64,000 nt of DNA from Micropterus salmoides (GCF_014851395.1 NW_024041150.1:39927437-39991436); one strand, 5' to 3'. Numbered from the stretch's first letter, positions 23,146 through 37,165 are shown. A program made the numbers and translations. The notes: generated by a model not told the origin, from the sequence alone.

Positions 23146-25120
23146 TTCCTTTTTGTATCTGATTTCTTTGTGAACAAATGAGCTCATTATCTGCCTCGTT
23201 TGATCAGCAGTGATGTAACATTAAATTGACTTCCAGTGGCTGATCATAAGTCATCTGAATCATCGAAATTACTTATCTGTAGGTTCTATAAAAGAAGTGG
23301 ACGTGACATCTGGGTCTGAAAAGCGAAGCTAATGCAGAAGTGTCTCATTTTAAATGCCTGTTGCCTCCACTGCTCTACTTGGCACTTTCTGCATTACAGC
23401 TTTAAAACTGTAGCCAGCAAACCAATGGGTGACATCACAGTGGCTACTTTGACTAAACACACTGGTTTTTTTTCATTAAAGACCTTAAACTTTAAGCTAA
23501 AATAAGCGGGTTTTGTTAAATTGATTGCTTTTGTGCACATTATATAGTATAAATTTTTTAACAATTTGTGGATGTGCAGTATTAAAGACTCCATTAGAAC
23601 CGAAGAAAGGTTCAATTGTGTAATATTTAGGGGGACCTATTGACAGAAATCCAACATAAAATCCATAATTTTTTTTTTTGTGGCTTAAGACCTTACATAA
23701 TGAACCGTTATGTTTCTAATACCTTAGAATGAGACATTTCAATCTACATACAACACAAGTCCGCTGACAGAGCGTGTCGACTGTAGCTTCTCCGGCGCGC
23801 TTGCAAAGGGAGGAGTGATCGGTGCCAATCACAATCTTTTTTTCCTCCTGAAATCTTTCTTGAAAAATAAGAAATCAAGTGTACATGGGACTTGAAGAAT
23901 ACAGAACTTTGATTCACACAGAATCACATATTGCATATACATATTTTGCAAACATGTAATTTGTAATAAGGTTATAACCAGTGTGCCAACTACAGGGAGC
24001 CAGAGGGAGCTTAGCTCCCCTAAATAAGACATCAGCTTCCCTGAAAGCATGATTTGTGCTATTTTGGGGGTCTCTAAAATATTGACCACATGCTTTATTG
24101 TCATCCATTTCTTTCTTCTCTATCTCTATATATTAGGCATGATCCATGCACTACTGCAGCTGGGGGGGGGGGGGCTCCCTGCAGCGCCACCCAACTTTTC
24201 AAAATTCTTCCCTCTCACGGAGAAAAGAAAGGTCAGGTCGCAAACAGCAGTTGTGTGAAGCGTAATTGTAGCAAAAAGTCGGGACAGTCCCGAATTACGA
24301 GCAGTTGTCCTTACTCCTGTACTGTTTGTCCCGATAATTAGACTAAATGAATTGTGTGAAACACTAACTAGCCTACTGATATTTGTGTGGTTGTCAGGCT
24401 ACAGGAGGGACTGTAGGGTATATGGTGGACATTGTGTCAACAGTGTTGTTATAGCCATAATGTTACACGTGTGCCTGCTCTTTCCCTTTTAGTTTTCTAG
24501 TGTTGATGAAGATAGTGGGAGTTACAGCTGCCTAATGACAGACAGGTGACTTCATGAATAAAAATCACTAATTTTTGCTTTGAGTTTGGATTTTCACACG
24601 TTGTGGTTTTACTGTACTGTACTACACAGAAAGTAATATACTGGAGGTCACGCCCACCCCCAACTCCTCTGTCCCATGTATTTCACCATCTGGTCACCTG
24701 TGAAGATTAAAACTATATTATGTTGTTGCTGCTTTTCGCATTCACCACAGATGCATATTCTAAAAATGCACTCCTGAATGTTCTGGGTATATGTATGTAT
24801 ATAAAAAACTGTGGTATTGTTTTATTTTATTCTATATGTTGCCATATCTTAATTATCTGTTAACATGTGCGCGTGGCATGAAGGGATTACAAACTTTGTT
24901 TTCATTATACCACCTTCTGCTGTATAATGATACCTTGTACCTTGTATTCAGTGTTGTAGCTCACTCATAGTATTTACTCGCGGTGAGCATTTTGACCCTG
25001 TTGGCCTTCCATACGCGGCTCCGCGGAGCAGCTGTCAGTGAGGAGGCTGCTGTCAAAGCGGTGCTAACCGAGCTGCGGTTTGCCGGCTAGCTTGCGCCGG
25101 TAGACAGTAAAAACCTAACA
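23146..25120. other. Intergenic DNA before rnf175
   Basis: It contains a poly-G run at about 24,164-24,175, a fragment 'ctccggcgcgcttgcaaagg' (23,790-23,810) that is a widespread fish repeat motif, and otherwise AT-rich DNA. The last 110 bases become GC-rich (cgcggctccgcggagcagct) and form the likely rnf175 promoter and 5' untranslated region. Confidence 0.5.
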
Positions 25121-28100
25121 ATGGCGGGTGTGCATCCTCAGGTAAGGGAACTTCAGATAATAATGCGTCTGTTCACGCACTGTAAACCTTAACAGAGGAT
25201 ACTTTTAACGTCTAAATGAGCAGAAGCGATGGTTAACAGTAGCTAACATCCCAAGCTAGCTGCCTGCTTCAGGTCAGCTGTGAAGGAGCTGTCAATACTC
25301 AGGCTGCTGCTGCTGTTGGGACGTGGCATTACAGAGGCGTAATCTAACACCAGAAACGCCTTTTTTCATTATACATTACTACTTATTTTCCTTCATTAAC
25401 GTGAAGAAGCGTTACTTGTCGATAAGCTAATTAATCTGAATTAACCTACATAAAACTGTCCAGTGAGACCCACACACCTCCCAGCTGCTATTCCTGTCTC
25501 TGCTTCTTATTACAGGACGACCTGCTGAAAATGACACACAGAGAAAACTGGAAGTGAGTAGTGCATATTTTTCCCCATTAGACACTCAAAATATGCTATT
25601 TGTTTTATATAAAAACAGGAATATATAATTAAATTCTGCATTTCCCTCTCCGCCTGTCTTTCTTCTGCCCCTTCACCCTGATTCCCCTTGTGTTTTCTAC
25701 CTTTGATATCTTTCCCTCTTGCTCCCCTTCACACTTTTTTTTATTCTTTGCAGGGTCCAGCATGAGCGTCTGCATGTGAAGCACAGGGGTCACGAGGCCA
25801 TGCATGCAGAGATGGTGCTGATCCTCATCGCCACGCTGGTGGTGGCTCAGATCGTCCTGGTGCAGTGGAAGCAGAGGCACCACCGCTCGTACAATGTGAG
25901 TGGTGATGGTGTGATAAAAGGACGGAAACTGTAGAGCCAGCAGAGAGATTTGTTTTACTTTCATTTCTTTCTGATTATATCTTGTTTCCCTAAATAGGAA
26001 CATCCTGAAACTCACCTTCCAAAGTCGTAGTCATGTCATTAAATAATAGTTATCATTGGAAGATAGTACATTTGTGTTGAGTAATCAAATCATTATTTAC
26101 ATATCTTGTGACTCTGGCTTCACTAATATCATACATGGTTGTATTCACTGTGGCTATTATACAACTATAAATCCTGGTCAACCACAAAACCAACACCATA
26201 AGAATTTTACAGGGCCACACTCTGTCAATATGTATCTGTTATCAAGTAAATGTTTTTATTACAAAAAGATATAAGTACATAGATTTTGAAGAAGGTGCTG
26301 ACCGAGAGAGAAAAGTTGAAAAGAGAGCCGAAGGCAGCAACAGTCGATCTCAATGAGACATCTGCGTGTGATTTGTCTCAGCCTTTTAAAGGTCATGTTA
26401 TGCTCAAAGTATGAGGGTTTTTAGCTGTCTGTATTCAAGAGCGTGGTCTTTCAGTTTGAGAGCATGGTTTATTGATTTCACGTTCAGATTTTGTAATGCT
26501 TTCCCTCAAAACCCTTGCTTGTGCTTAGATTTGCTCTGCTTCTGCTCAGATTTTCTATGTCCAGCTTCAGCCCTTCTCCTCGTACTCGTGACACATCTGC
26601 TCTAAGATATTTGCTCTTTTTGTTGACTTTTTTTTTGTGCAACAACCATGTCAAAATCCCCCAAGCACTAGAAAGCCAGGTGAAGTGTTGTGTTCTTAGA
26701 CTGTCTCTTGCGGGTTGTTCCTCTTTTTAGTGATCCGCTAGAATCTAAGCACAAGCAGGAGCTGTTTGAGTACGTGGGCGGGGTTTTGAGAGTGAACATT
26801 ACAAAATCTAAACGTAAAATCAATGAGTCATGCTCTCAATTTCAAAGCCCAGATGTATTTATAGCTGTTCCGCACGTCCACAGTGGATGGTGAGCTAATA
26901 AGCCGGCTGTCAAAGGCGGAGACGCAATAATGGTTAAAATATGGAGCTAACGGTGCACATCTTCAGGCAGTTCCTCCTGAAAGAATGTTATAGTGTTGCT
27001 TATTCACGTGAAAAGTGATTAGAGTCTCACCGTTATAGCATGAAGTGGGTGTGAATGTCAGATCATTGGTTTTGGGAAATTGCTAAAATGGTGGCGACTC
27101 TGACTGGGTGTGTGTGGGTGTTTAGTGGGATGGGGGGATGGAGGTGAAGCTATTCAACAAGCTCAAGTGTGTTTAAATGCAGATTTAAGCTGTTTATCAT
27201 CTCAGTTTCCTGTGTGAAACGTGCTTTAAGCCGATGGACTCAGTGTTCACAGTTCTGCAGTGTAGGGTCACAATGAACATGTGGAACCGCACAGATGGTA
27301 TAAAGGTCTGTTTGTTTTTTATAGCGGTAACAGTATTTAGGGTTGTACTTCCACAAAGTTTGGGAGGTTCAAGAGATAAAATTAGAAAATAATCGTCAGC
27401 AGAGGCCGAGATATCCAGACTCTTTGTCCCTAGTATGGCTTAAGCTCTTCGTAGCATCTGTTTTCACAGGCTGGAGTAATAACCATGACTCATAAACTAA
27501 CCTTTAAGTGTAAAATCACTGGAGTTCCCCTTTAACATTTAGCAAATCTGTCTCAGAGGACTTTACAGTCTGTTTGACATACAACAAGACCCTCGATTTA
27601 GATAAGGAAAAAAGTCCATGAAAAAGAAGAAAGAGCCACAAAGGAGATGCAGCAGATGTACAGAAGTAAACTATTATGTACAGCGTGGACTAAATTAGCA
27701 GCAGAATTACATTTTGGAAAAAAAAGAATGAAAATATTATGTAAAGTTAAAAGTGTGATGTTAAATATAATTAACTGTCTGTCTCCTCCTCAGCTCGTGA
27801 CTCTCGTCCAGATGTGGGTGGTTCCTCTTTACTTCACCATCAAACTCTACTGGTGGAGGTTTCTGTCCATGTGGGGCATGTTCTCCGTCGTCACCAGCTA
27901 CGTCATCTTCAGGGCCACTCGCAAGCCTCTGTCCTGCAGGACGCCGCGGTAAGACCCATGATGGTCGCATGACTGCATCTTGAAACACCCTGATGTCCTT
28001 TACTGGGTTTTCTGCGCAGCTGGCGTATACTGTGTGTGTTTATGTCTAAGAAAATATGACAAACGTAAGACTTTCGAAATCTTGACCAGAATTTCTATGT

Positions 28101-31100
28101 GAAGGATTCTGATTCAGCTTATTGATTCAGGTTTTACAGAATCCTGATTATCATTGGACTCAGAGAAGTCACCACAATTTTGCGTGTGTAAAGCAAAAAC
28201 CACCGTTAGATTCAGCAGCTGTCATTTGTCATAAATTAAGAGGTGTTTTATCATTCTTTTTAGTGTACATGTAAAAATAAAGACAAATGGAGCTAATCTC
28301 CATCGAGTAATGCCGAAATGAAAGTTTATACGCTTGTTTTCTTTTACAATGTCTCATAATAGCACATTTGCATGCTGGTATTGGCAGAAAACTCAAGAAA
28401 ACAAAACAGATAAAAGTTTCTAAAGGCCCAAAGATGAAAAACTACTCTGTGTCTAAACGGGTTTATTCATTAGTCAGTGAACAATTTGTGTAAGAGAAAT
28501 CTTGTTTTTCGTTATTTTCTCGTCATCTCGAGACCTCTCAGATTTACCATGACCCCCTAGTCTGAGCTCCATCGTGAAAAGGCCATGTATTCTATCATGT
28601 GATTTATCCTCAGACTAAAATGTCTCTAAATGTTCCAGAAATGGAAACCAAACCTGATCAAAGGATTTATGACTGTGGACATCAAAACAGGCTGCTCTCT
28701 TAAACCTACTCCATGAAATGTCTCTTTACAACCAGCAGCCCAGGGGCCACATCTTATTATTTGGCCCCTTTTTATGGTTTACATTAAAACCTTTTCACAA
28801 ATCTACTGTAGATTACAGTGTAAATACAGGGCTCATCTGAATCCCAATTAAAATGGCCTCCTAACATCTGGGACTGCCGTGCCTTGTTCTGTGATAGTGC
28901 TGAAAAGAAGTCTAATAAACTTAACTTTTCTGCCTTCTATGAAAGTGAACTGAAAAACAAAACAGTCCATTTAAATATGTGGATGTGAGTGGGATCATTA
29001 TTTTAGATCAGATGTCTGATATAACAGTAATTGTGAGGTGCAACCGTAGTTAGATTTGGAATCTAACGATTAGTTGATTTCATTTGATTTATTCTTGATT
29101 AGTCGTGTATTTCTGGGTTTATCAGGATGGTGTACAAGTGGTTCCTGTTGATCTACAAGCTGAGCTATGCAGTGGGCGTCCTGGGCTACCTGGCCATCAT
29201 GTTCACCATGTTCGGCTTCAACGTCTTCTTCAGGTGAGGCACTGCTGACGGTCAGCAGATCTGAAGCAGACTCTCAGTTGACTCCTTGCTGTCAGTAGTA
29301 CTAAATCTACATTGTCATGCCCAGAAGCATCTAAGAAGGTTGAGGATTTAAAAATAAATGTGATGTAAGTGCAGGTTTTCAAGTGGGTTTAGAAGGTCAC
29401 AGGACCAAAACATATAAATTTAGCTTATAAAAAATTGATCTTTGGGTTTAAACAACTTTAATAATCCCACTGGGGGAATTAGTTAAGCGCAATATGTTTG
29501 CAAAAAAACAACAAGTACACAATGCAAAACACAGACAACTTCCACAACATGCAACCAGGCAAGTGCACCCAGAACCTGAATAAATAATAATAAAATGCCA
29601 GTAGATTATGTAACGTGCAATATAAATCGTATGTGCACATTTCAAACTCCATAAAGGACCTGACAGTTAGTTTAAAAGTCTGATCGCCGAAGGCCTGAAA
29701 GATTTGTGGTGGTGGGTTTGTTTTGCACACAGGTAGTGCATAACGAGGCCCAGATGGCAAAAGAGGGAATTCACCTGCCAGGGCCGGGGCATGTCCCGGA
29801 GAGGCTGAAATACTTGCTGCCTTTTGGATGATTTGTTGTTTACAGAGAGCATTAAGGTCTCTCTGTGTCTCTCTCTTTAACTTTTCTTGATCACCACCAC
29901 ACTGCATCCTTTGTGCTTTGCTCGAGCAAAACAATGAACACTAGGGGGCAGTAAAGTACTTATATGTGCTTTCTGAGCAAGTGTTGGTTTATATAAAGCT
30001 GATAGTGTATATAAAGCTGTTCCCTAGTCATTTCCCTGCTGCTCCTCCTGTTTTATTTGGGTGTCCAGATCCAGGTTAAAAAATAAAGTTGACTAAACCT
30101 TTTCAGTGGCTGCTCCTAATCTTTGGAATATTTTACTTGTTCAAATAAGATCTGCTCGGACTACTGACATTTTAAAGACCCACCTCTATTCATTGGCCTT
30201 AAAACAGAGTTGAGTATCGACATTTTTTGACCTTTTCTACTGTTTTTATCGTGTATATTTGTGGTGTATCCTGAATTTGGAAAGATCTTTTGTCAACTAG
30301 ACTTGTTTTTAAATGTGCTATATAAATAAATTTGAATATGAACTCGACTTCAAACTCAGGCCAACTGGAACTAGTACAAGAAAAAAATAAATAAATAAAA
30401 CAAAGTAACAAAGACGAGTTTTTCAAACAGAAGCCCAGAAGATATAAAAGATGTTCTGTGAGATACGATAAAGAAAAGCAGTTAATCCTCTCCTTGGATA
30501 ATCTTCAACTACCGAATATTGCACTTATATTTGCTTGGAAAATGACAGGAACAATTGATGATCAAAATACTTGTTCTGTTTATTAACTAATCAGATAATC
30601 CACTAACCATTTCACCTTTAAAACAAAAAAGTTAAGTACAGATTAATTCCTGAAAATGTCTTTAGATTTAAAAATTCAGCTGTTACATTTAGATCTCAGC
30701 AACTTAACAGATCTTTAGCTGGATAAGGAATTCAGATGTATAATGGCCTTGTAGAGTCTCAGTTCAGGTAAACACAATTTAAATGTGCTTTATTGGCAGT
30801 ACACAGTTATTATTCCCACTTGCTCTGATGTTTCTTTCTTTGAGCAGGATCAAGGCAGAGGACTCTATGGACGTAGGTGTGATCATGCTGTTTTATGGGC
30901 TTTACTACGGCGTCATGGGCCGAGACTTTGCTGAAATCTGCTCTGACTACATGGCTTCTACAATCGGGGTAGGTCTTGTTGAATGGACGTTTAGCAGCCT
31001 TTAGTGTAAGATTAAATAAAATGTGTTTTGCTTGCTTTTTCTCCACCCCAAGCCGTCCTTCCTGTTCTCTTGCAGGTTTTGGTTGCTTTTTGCAATTGGT

Positions 31101-32654
31101 GTTTCCCTCTGCTAATTCAGCCACTTTAATATAAACAAATATAGGCAAAAAAACATGTTTGCAGTTGTATCTGGCAGAACAACTCGAAATGAAATGGACT
31201 AATAAAAGTGATTAAAAAATCTATTAATACTTACTTTGTTTATGTTGCACTGATCTTTTTGGATTACTTTAAAGACATTAGCCTTGTGTTGAAACCCTGT
31301 GGACATACCTCTAATTGTATTCAAGAAACACAACGTTTTGTGTGTGTGTGTGTGTGTGTGTGTGTTTCATTTCAGTACTACAACAAGGGAGGCATGCCCA
31401 GCAGGAGCCTGACCAACGACATCTGTGCGGTGTGCGGTCAGAGGATCCTGGTGGACCTGGAGGAGGAGGGATTTATAGAAGACACCTACCAGCTCTCCTG
31501 TGGACACATGTATCCTAACGCTCAGTCGAGAGCTCAAAGTCACGACATTACTTTAACCGTATCCAAAAGGTATCCAGGAACAAGATCTAGATGCCCAGCT
31601 GTTGTTCGGCAATAAATAGTTCCAGCAGATAACGAAGTGAAATAAATGATTAAAGAGACAAAGAGAAAGCAGCAGAGGTGTGAGACAGAGAGATGGAGGG
31701 GTCTCTGTCTCCCCCAGGTCACTGTGTTGCTGAGTTAGTTTACAAGAAGCCTCGAGTTTAAGAAGCTTTTTTGTTTCAGAGGATAAGCTACCATGACTCA
31801 GCAGTTTAACCTTCTTTAAACCCCAGAGGCCTGTTGCCTCAGAGCTGTGAGCACGCTGCTGTTAACACTGTGAGCTACTGTTCTGAAGGACTCAAATGAT
31901 TCTTTGATTATCGAAAAGGTTAGTGATTAATTTTCTGTCGATTGATATTCTGTTAATCGATTAGTCTCAGTGTTTGCCAGATATTATATGAGATTTAGTT
32001 GAAACTTGCACAGTTGTGCTTTCTTCCCGAAGAATTTTCAGGATTTCTGCCTTACATTGCCCCGCCCATCCAGATTTCACGAGTTCTGCATCCGCGGCTG
32101 GTGCATCGTGGGTAAGAAGCAGACGTGTCCGTACTGCAACGAGAAGGTTGACATGAAGAGGATGATGAACAACCCGTATCCTTTTTATTTTGCCTGTGTG
32201 CTTGACGCTCATCATAGGACAGGTAGGCTCACACAAGGTCACAACATTTCCTGTTGTGACCCGCTGAACCTTTGGCGTCTAAACAAGCATTCAGTGCAAC
32301 ACAGACATGACTGGACCGATTTATTATGTATCCATAATGGTAGTACTGTTTGGGTCAGGCATTAGTATTGGGCATCAGTACGCATAAACACCAGCATCTG
32401 CTAAACAAATCTAAACTTCTCCCTCAAGCGTTTTACGATAGAAATAATATGAAATCACTGCCAGAAGTCTGTAAAACTCTCTCCCCACTAATAAAAACAC
32501 ACCGAGCACTCACCTTAATTCATGTCCTGCCAGCTGGGAGAAGACACACGTCCTGTACGGGCAGCTGCTTGATTGGCTCAGATACCTGGTTGCTTGGCAG
32601 CCCATTATCATCGGTATCGTCCACGGGATTAATTTCACCCTGGGACTCGAGTAG
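25121..32654 (+). CDS. rnf175: RNF175, multi-pass membrane RING E3 ubiquitin ligase
   Basis: Nine coding exons: 25121-25141, 25516-25553, 25754-25895, 27794-27948, 29126-29233, 30848-30968, 31376-31509, 32074-32175 and 32534-32654. Phases agree throughout and give 942 bases (313 residues plus TAG). The start is ATG in MAGVHPQ. The protein is the RNF121/RNF175 type, an ER/Golgi membrane RING ligase family. A cytosolic start (HERLHVKHRGHEAMHAEM) is followed by membrane segments (LILIATLVVAQIVLVQW, QMWVVPLYFTIKLYWW, YLAIMFTMFGFN and others). A C-terminal RING of about residues 212-262 runs from CAVCGQ through CGHIFHEFC to CPYC, and the end is INFTLGLE. IKLYWWRFLSMWGMFSV and YGVMGRDFAEICSDYMAST favour RNF175 over RNF121, as does tlr2 nearby. 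The donor after the RING's middle histidine lies at 31,509. Confidence 0.95.
25896..29125. other. Introns 3 and 4 of rnf175
   Basis: Apart from the exon at 27,794-27,948, no gene or recognisable transposon was found here. Sequence is mostly unique and AT-rich. Confidence 0.4.
29234..30847 (+). mobile_element. rnf175 intron 5 with an L2-like LINE 3' end
   Basis: Bases at about 30,098-30,212 encode SVAAPNLWNILLVQIRSART, then TDILKTHLYSLALKQS and a stop, followed by a 3' tail ending in 'gctatataaataaatttgaa' (about 30,345). It is the C-terminal scrap of an L2-like LINE, related to those at 11,580 and 37,960. The rest of the intron shows nothing recognisable. Confidence 0.65.
31339..31365. repeat. 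(TG)n microsatellite next to an rnf175 splice acceptor
   Basis: About 13 TG units end 10 bases before the acceptor of exon 7, so the repeat replaces most of the polypyrimidine tract. Length changes could influence splicing. Confidence 0.9.
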
Positions 32655-33757
32655 AGCCCTGAGGAACTCCGCTGTAAGTACGTCCCGGAGTGCAAGAAAC
32701 GTTTGGCGGCAACGTGTCAACGTCTGCGCTACAAGGAACTGATTCAGGCTGCTTTTCAAGTCTTTTGTTTCCTCAGCACATGTTGCTTGACTGCAGAGGG
32801 GCCCCCGGGGGCCTGGGTCTCTGAGTGCAGAGGACACTGTGATGCCGAAACTGCTGCCAACATGAACAAAAAGTATTTAAGCACAGATCCAGTATCTGAT
32901 CATTTCAAAGCAGTTGTTTTTATTGTGATACATCATTGCTTTACTTTGTACTGCATAACAAAAATGCCTTTTTAAACGCCGTTTTCTAGTTTGTTTGCAC
33001 ATTGCTGGTTCTGTTGACACCACTAACACGTGTTTCTGCAGATCAAACTGATAGGGACAATTCTGCTCAAGTTGTTTTTACATAAACTGTTTACATTTTA
33101 CCTAACTTTGTTTATTCCAAATGTTTCATTCGGGATGTCTGTTCTGTGATGGTTTAATGTGTATGAAGCTAAAGTTGATATTAAACGGTCAACTTATTAA
33201 AGCACTATTATGTGTCTGAACAAGACTCTTCATAATGTAAACCGTCAGCGGGGCGGACGTGACTCAAACTTATCATCAGGACTTGATTTAAGTATCACAT
33301 TATAAAACGGATGATAAAGACTGGAGAGAAAGATGAAGAGTATACTCTTTTCTTTGCTATTCTTCCAACATGGTGGCATGTGCCCCATAACTATGGTAAC
33401 CACCATCCAAACATTCACCAACAGGAGTTTGGGTTTGTACAAATCCTTGGAGATCTCGTTCTTAGCTGTAGTGCTATGAAAGGAAAAAAAATATATAAAG
33501 CTTTCTTTTGCCAAATCAAATTGACACTGCTTTGTTATCAAGACTGCTGTTGATATTTATAACTTTGTATTTATTAAATATTAACAAAACCTCATCTGTG
33601 TATCATAAAATGTGTTCACACACATTCTCAAGGTCACACTTGCTGTTTGGTTTCCTTGGTCTTAAAGGGGCCCTGTGGTGTTTTCTTTTGAACAAAAAAG
33701 TGTTAACAAAACATGTTGTGTGTATTTTATAATGTATTTCCTTCTACATGAAACATA
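32655..33757. other. rnf175 3' untranslated region and intergenic DNA
   Basis: The rnf175 transcript probably ends near ATTAAA-type signals at about 33,180-33,197 (gatattaaacgg, cttattaaagc). No other gene is seen before the Tc1 element. Confidence 0.4.
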
Positions 33758-34937
33758 CAGTGAGGAAAATAAGTATTTGAACACCCTGCTATTTTGCAAG
33801 TTCTCCCACTTAGAAATCATAGAGGGGTCTGAAATTGTCATCGTAGGTGCATGTCCACTGTGAGAGACATAATCTAAAAAAGAAAATCCAGAAATCACAA
33901 TGTATGATTTTTTTAACTATTTATTTGTATGATACAGCTGCAAATAAGTATTTGAACACCTGAGAAATATCAATGTTAATATTTGGTACAGTAGCCTTTG
34001 TTTGCAATTACAGAGATCAAAAAGTTTCCTGTAGTTTTCCACCAGGTTTGCACACACTGCAGGAGGGATTTTGGCCCACTCCTCCACACAGATCTTCTCT
34101 AGATCTGTCAGGTTTCTGGGCTGTCGCTGAGAAACACGGAGTTTGAGCTCCCTCCAAAGATTCTCTATTGGGTTTAGGTCTGGAGACTGGCTAGGCCACG
34201 CCAGAACCTTGATATGCTTCTTACAGAGCCACTCCTTGGTTATCCTGGCTGTGTGCTTCGGGTCATTGTCATGTTGGAAGACCCGGCCTCGACCCATCTT
34301 CAATGCTCTAACTGAGGGAAGGAGGTTGTTCCCCAAAATCTCGCAATACATGGCCCCGGTCATCCTCTCCTTAATACAGTGCAGTCGCCCTGTCCCATGT
34401 GCAGAAAAACACCCCCTAAGCATGATGCTACCACCCCCATGCTTCACAGTAGGGATGGTGGTCTTGGGATGGTACTCATCATTCTTCTTCCTCCAAACAC
34501 GGTTAGTGGAATTATGACCAAAAAGTCTCATCTGACCACATGACTTTCTCCCATGACGCCTCGGGATCATCCAAATGGTCATTGGCAAACTGAAGACGGG
34601 CCTTGACATGTGCTGGTTTAAGCAGGGGAACCTTCCGTGCCATGCGTGATTTCAAACCATGACGTCTTAGTGTATTACCAACAGTAACCTTGGAAACGGT
34701 GGTCCCAGCTCTTTTCAGGTCATTGACCAGCTCCTCCCGTGTAGTTCTGGGCTGATTTCTCACCTTTCTTAGGATCATTGAGACCCCACGAGGTGAGATC
34801 TTGCATGGAGCCCCAGTCCGAGGGAGATTGACAGTCATGTTTAGCTTCTTCCATTTTCTAATGATTGCTCCAACAGTGGACCTTTTTTCACCAAGCTGCT
34901 TGGCAATTTCCCCGTAGCCCTTTCCAGCCTTGTGGAG
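33758..34937 (-). pseudogene. Tc1-like DNA transposon, truncated, with a broken transposase
   Basis: One terminal repeat is present at 33,758 (cagtgaggaaaataagtatt), preceded by the TA target. The other end is missing. The transposase is read leftwards. A helix-turn-helix part (HKAGKGYGEIAKQLGEKRST) runs from the truncated start to 34,512. The catalytic part (34,609 to 33,917) has all three acidic motif regions: MWSDET, FQHDNDPKHTA and SPDLNPIENLW. Right after the first aspartate motif, near 34,525, a small out-of-frame deletion shifts the frame, so no full protein can be made. The N-terminal start and the outer inverted repeat were lost at about 34,937. The element is dead. Confidence 0.9.
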
Positions 34938-35137
34938 GTGAGAATTCACACAAAACAAAACTGTGCAATATATTTAAAAGGGCTGTACACTTAAAAGCTA
35001 AACACCTCTCACACACACACACACTCAGATTATAAGATTAACTCCCTTGGATTTAATTATATAATTTATCTGATGCTACCTGCACATTTGCACTGTTGTA
35101 CATCAAATTCTGTAAAGTGTATTGTGGGAAAAGCTCT

Positions 35138-35370
35138 GCACTGAAGTGGACAGTAAAGCCAATCTAATCTAATCTATCACGGATGCACGCAGCTCATTCT
35201 GCAAATGTCCTGTCATGTCTGAATGAAGATGTGTAGATGACGCCAGCAGTGTTACACATTTCTTTTTCTAAAAAGGGCCTTGTTTGTTCAACCACCATAT
35301 GTTTAAATGTCTGGACTGTCTTTTGGTATCTGATAAGGACATGTTTGGTTTAGGTATTCGTGCAGTCAAA
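35138..35370. repeat. Local duplication, copy A
   Basis: Shares an ordered series of blocks with copy B at 36,372-36,556 (ccaatctaatc, gcggctcatt/gcagctcatt, ttggtatctgataaggacat, tgcagtca). About 60 bp in the middle have no counterpart in copy B. Not coding. Confidence 0.7.
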
Positions 35371-36371
35371 GTAGTTGTGGAACCTGTATCAGGAACTGAC
35401 TTCAGTTTTGGTTGTGTTAATGGTTTCTGTTTTGTTTTCTCCACAACAGAGGTTTCCGCAATGTGTGCATTAGCGTAACCAAGACAGCTGTGTGATAAAC
35501 CAACAAGCTTGGTTTGAAGCATATTGGGGCCTTACGACTTTGTGAATGTTTTTACTTTCAGCCCACTTTGTGTTTAGGTAAGTTTTCCAGGTGGGCCCAT
35601 ATGTCTGTGTTTCCCCTTGTACCAATTCCATCTCAAAATAATTTACAACCTGAATTTTAGCAGATTAACTACAATTCTACTTAATTTGCCAATGAACCTG
35701 TGATTGAGGGTCTCCTTACTGAAAAACTGCTTTGATTTTGATATTCTAATCAATTTGCATTTAAAAAAGAAAGACCCGGGAAGGTTGTGGTGGGAAAAAA
35801 AAACATCAATCAACCTTTAATTTACAAAAATGTCATGACATCAGACATAGACCGATCACCATACAAAACCTTGAGAGCAATATGGTTAACTTCTAGTGGT
35901 CATGATGTCCTCAATCTGACTGTAAAAGCAAATAAGCAGAAGGCAAGGGGTTTTTCATGTTGTGTATATTTTAACTTGACATTCAAATCATTGTTAAATC
36001 TCTACAAGTTGCACCTGCAGGCCCAAATATAGATGATTGTAATTTATCTACCCTCAGATTGAGTGTGATACAAGTTATTGGTGTCCTAGTAAAAATGTTG
36101 AAATTATTATTAATATGATCATACCATATTGCATTTTTAAAAAACAAATCCAGACCAAACACTACTCATCATGGCACTTAAGGATGGGAGTTACATTCAG
36201 CCATCTTAACAAAACCACAAATAAAATGAACTGTGATGTACATGGTCGGACCAAGAGGACCAACTGAGTCTATATGTCAACTTCAAAGTTAAAATGGAAA
36301 GGATAAATTATGTTAAAGTCTTGGGTTTTAGGTTTGGTGTATTGTCAGACTATGTGTGTCCCTGCAGTAAG

Positions 36372-36556
36372 GAACTGTGAGGTGGACAGCAAAGTGAATC
36401 CAATCTAATCAAATTTATCACATTTGCATGCGGCTCATTGTGTAAATTCCCTGTTATGTCTACTTGATAAAAGATGGTAGATGAAGCCAGCAATGTTAGT
36501 TGGTATCTGATAAGGACATGCCTGGATGCGTGGGTGGTTGTGTTTTTGCAGTCAGA
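36372..36556. repeat. Local duplication, copy B
   Basis: Second, shorter copy of the unit at 35,138-35,370, about 1.2 kb downstream in the same orientation. The most conserved block is ttggtatctgataaggacat. Confidence 0.7.
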
Positions 36557-37165
36557 GCCAGAGCTTTTCAAAAATATGTGCCAACTTTGTGTCTTTCTAT
36601 TTATAACTTAAAGCCTACAAGAATTAAATTATTTTTCCAAAGCTAATTGGGCTCAACTGATTCCTACGAGTAGTATTCATTTCACTGTGAAATTTTGTTT
36701 TGAAAGTTTGTAGCTCATCACATCTCTGCAAGTTTATGTTCACCAGGTGTTTGATCAATTAACTTTCAAACCTTACTGGTGGATTTTTTAGCACTTCCGC
36801 ATAAGGAGCAGAGTTTTTGTCTAGTAAAATATAACCTAAAGATAGTTTTATGTTCTCTCGTGTCTTCTTTGCTGTAAGCTGTTCATGTGTGTGTGTGGAG
36901 CTCAACCCTGCCCTCATGCAAACTAACAGTGTCAGTGAAACAGAAAGCTGAACTTCCATATCATACCTGTAATAGTGAAGACATTTTCTTACTTATCGGC
37001 CAATAATATATTGGCCATCGACATCATTTATAATCCTATTGTAAACTGACGAAGTCTTGATTGAATATTAATTTGTTTGGGAATACTTGGTCACGGTTAA
37101 CATAATGAATGTATATACAATGAAACACACGAAGGACCACACCCACCTTAAAGCCTCTGTCTACA

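Noticed and set aside
34143..34517. 124-residue frame on the plus strand
   Set aside because: Antisense shadow of the Tc1 transposase.
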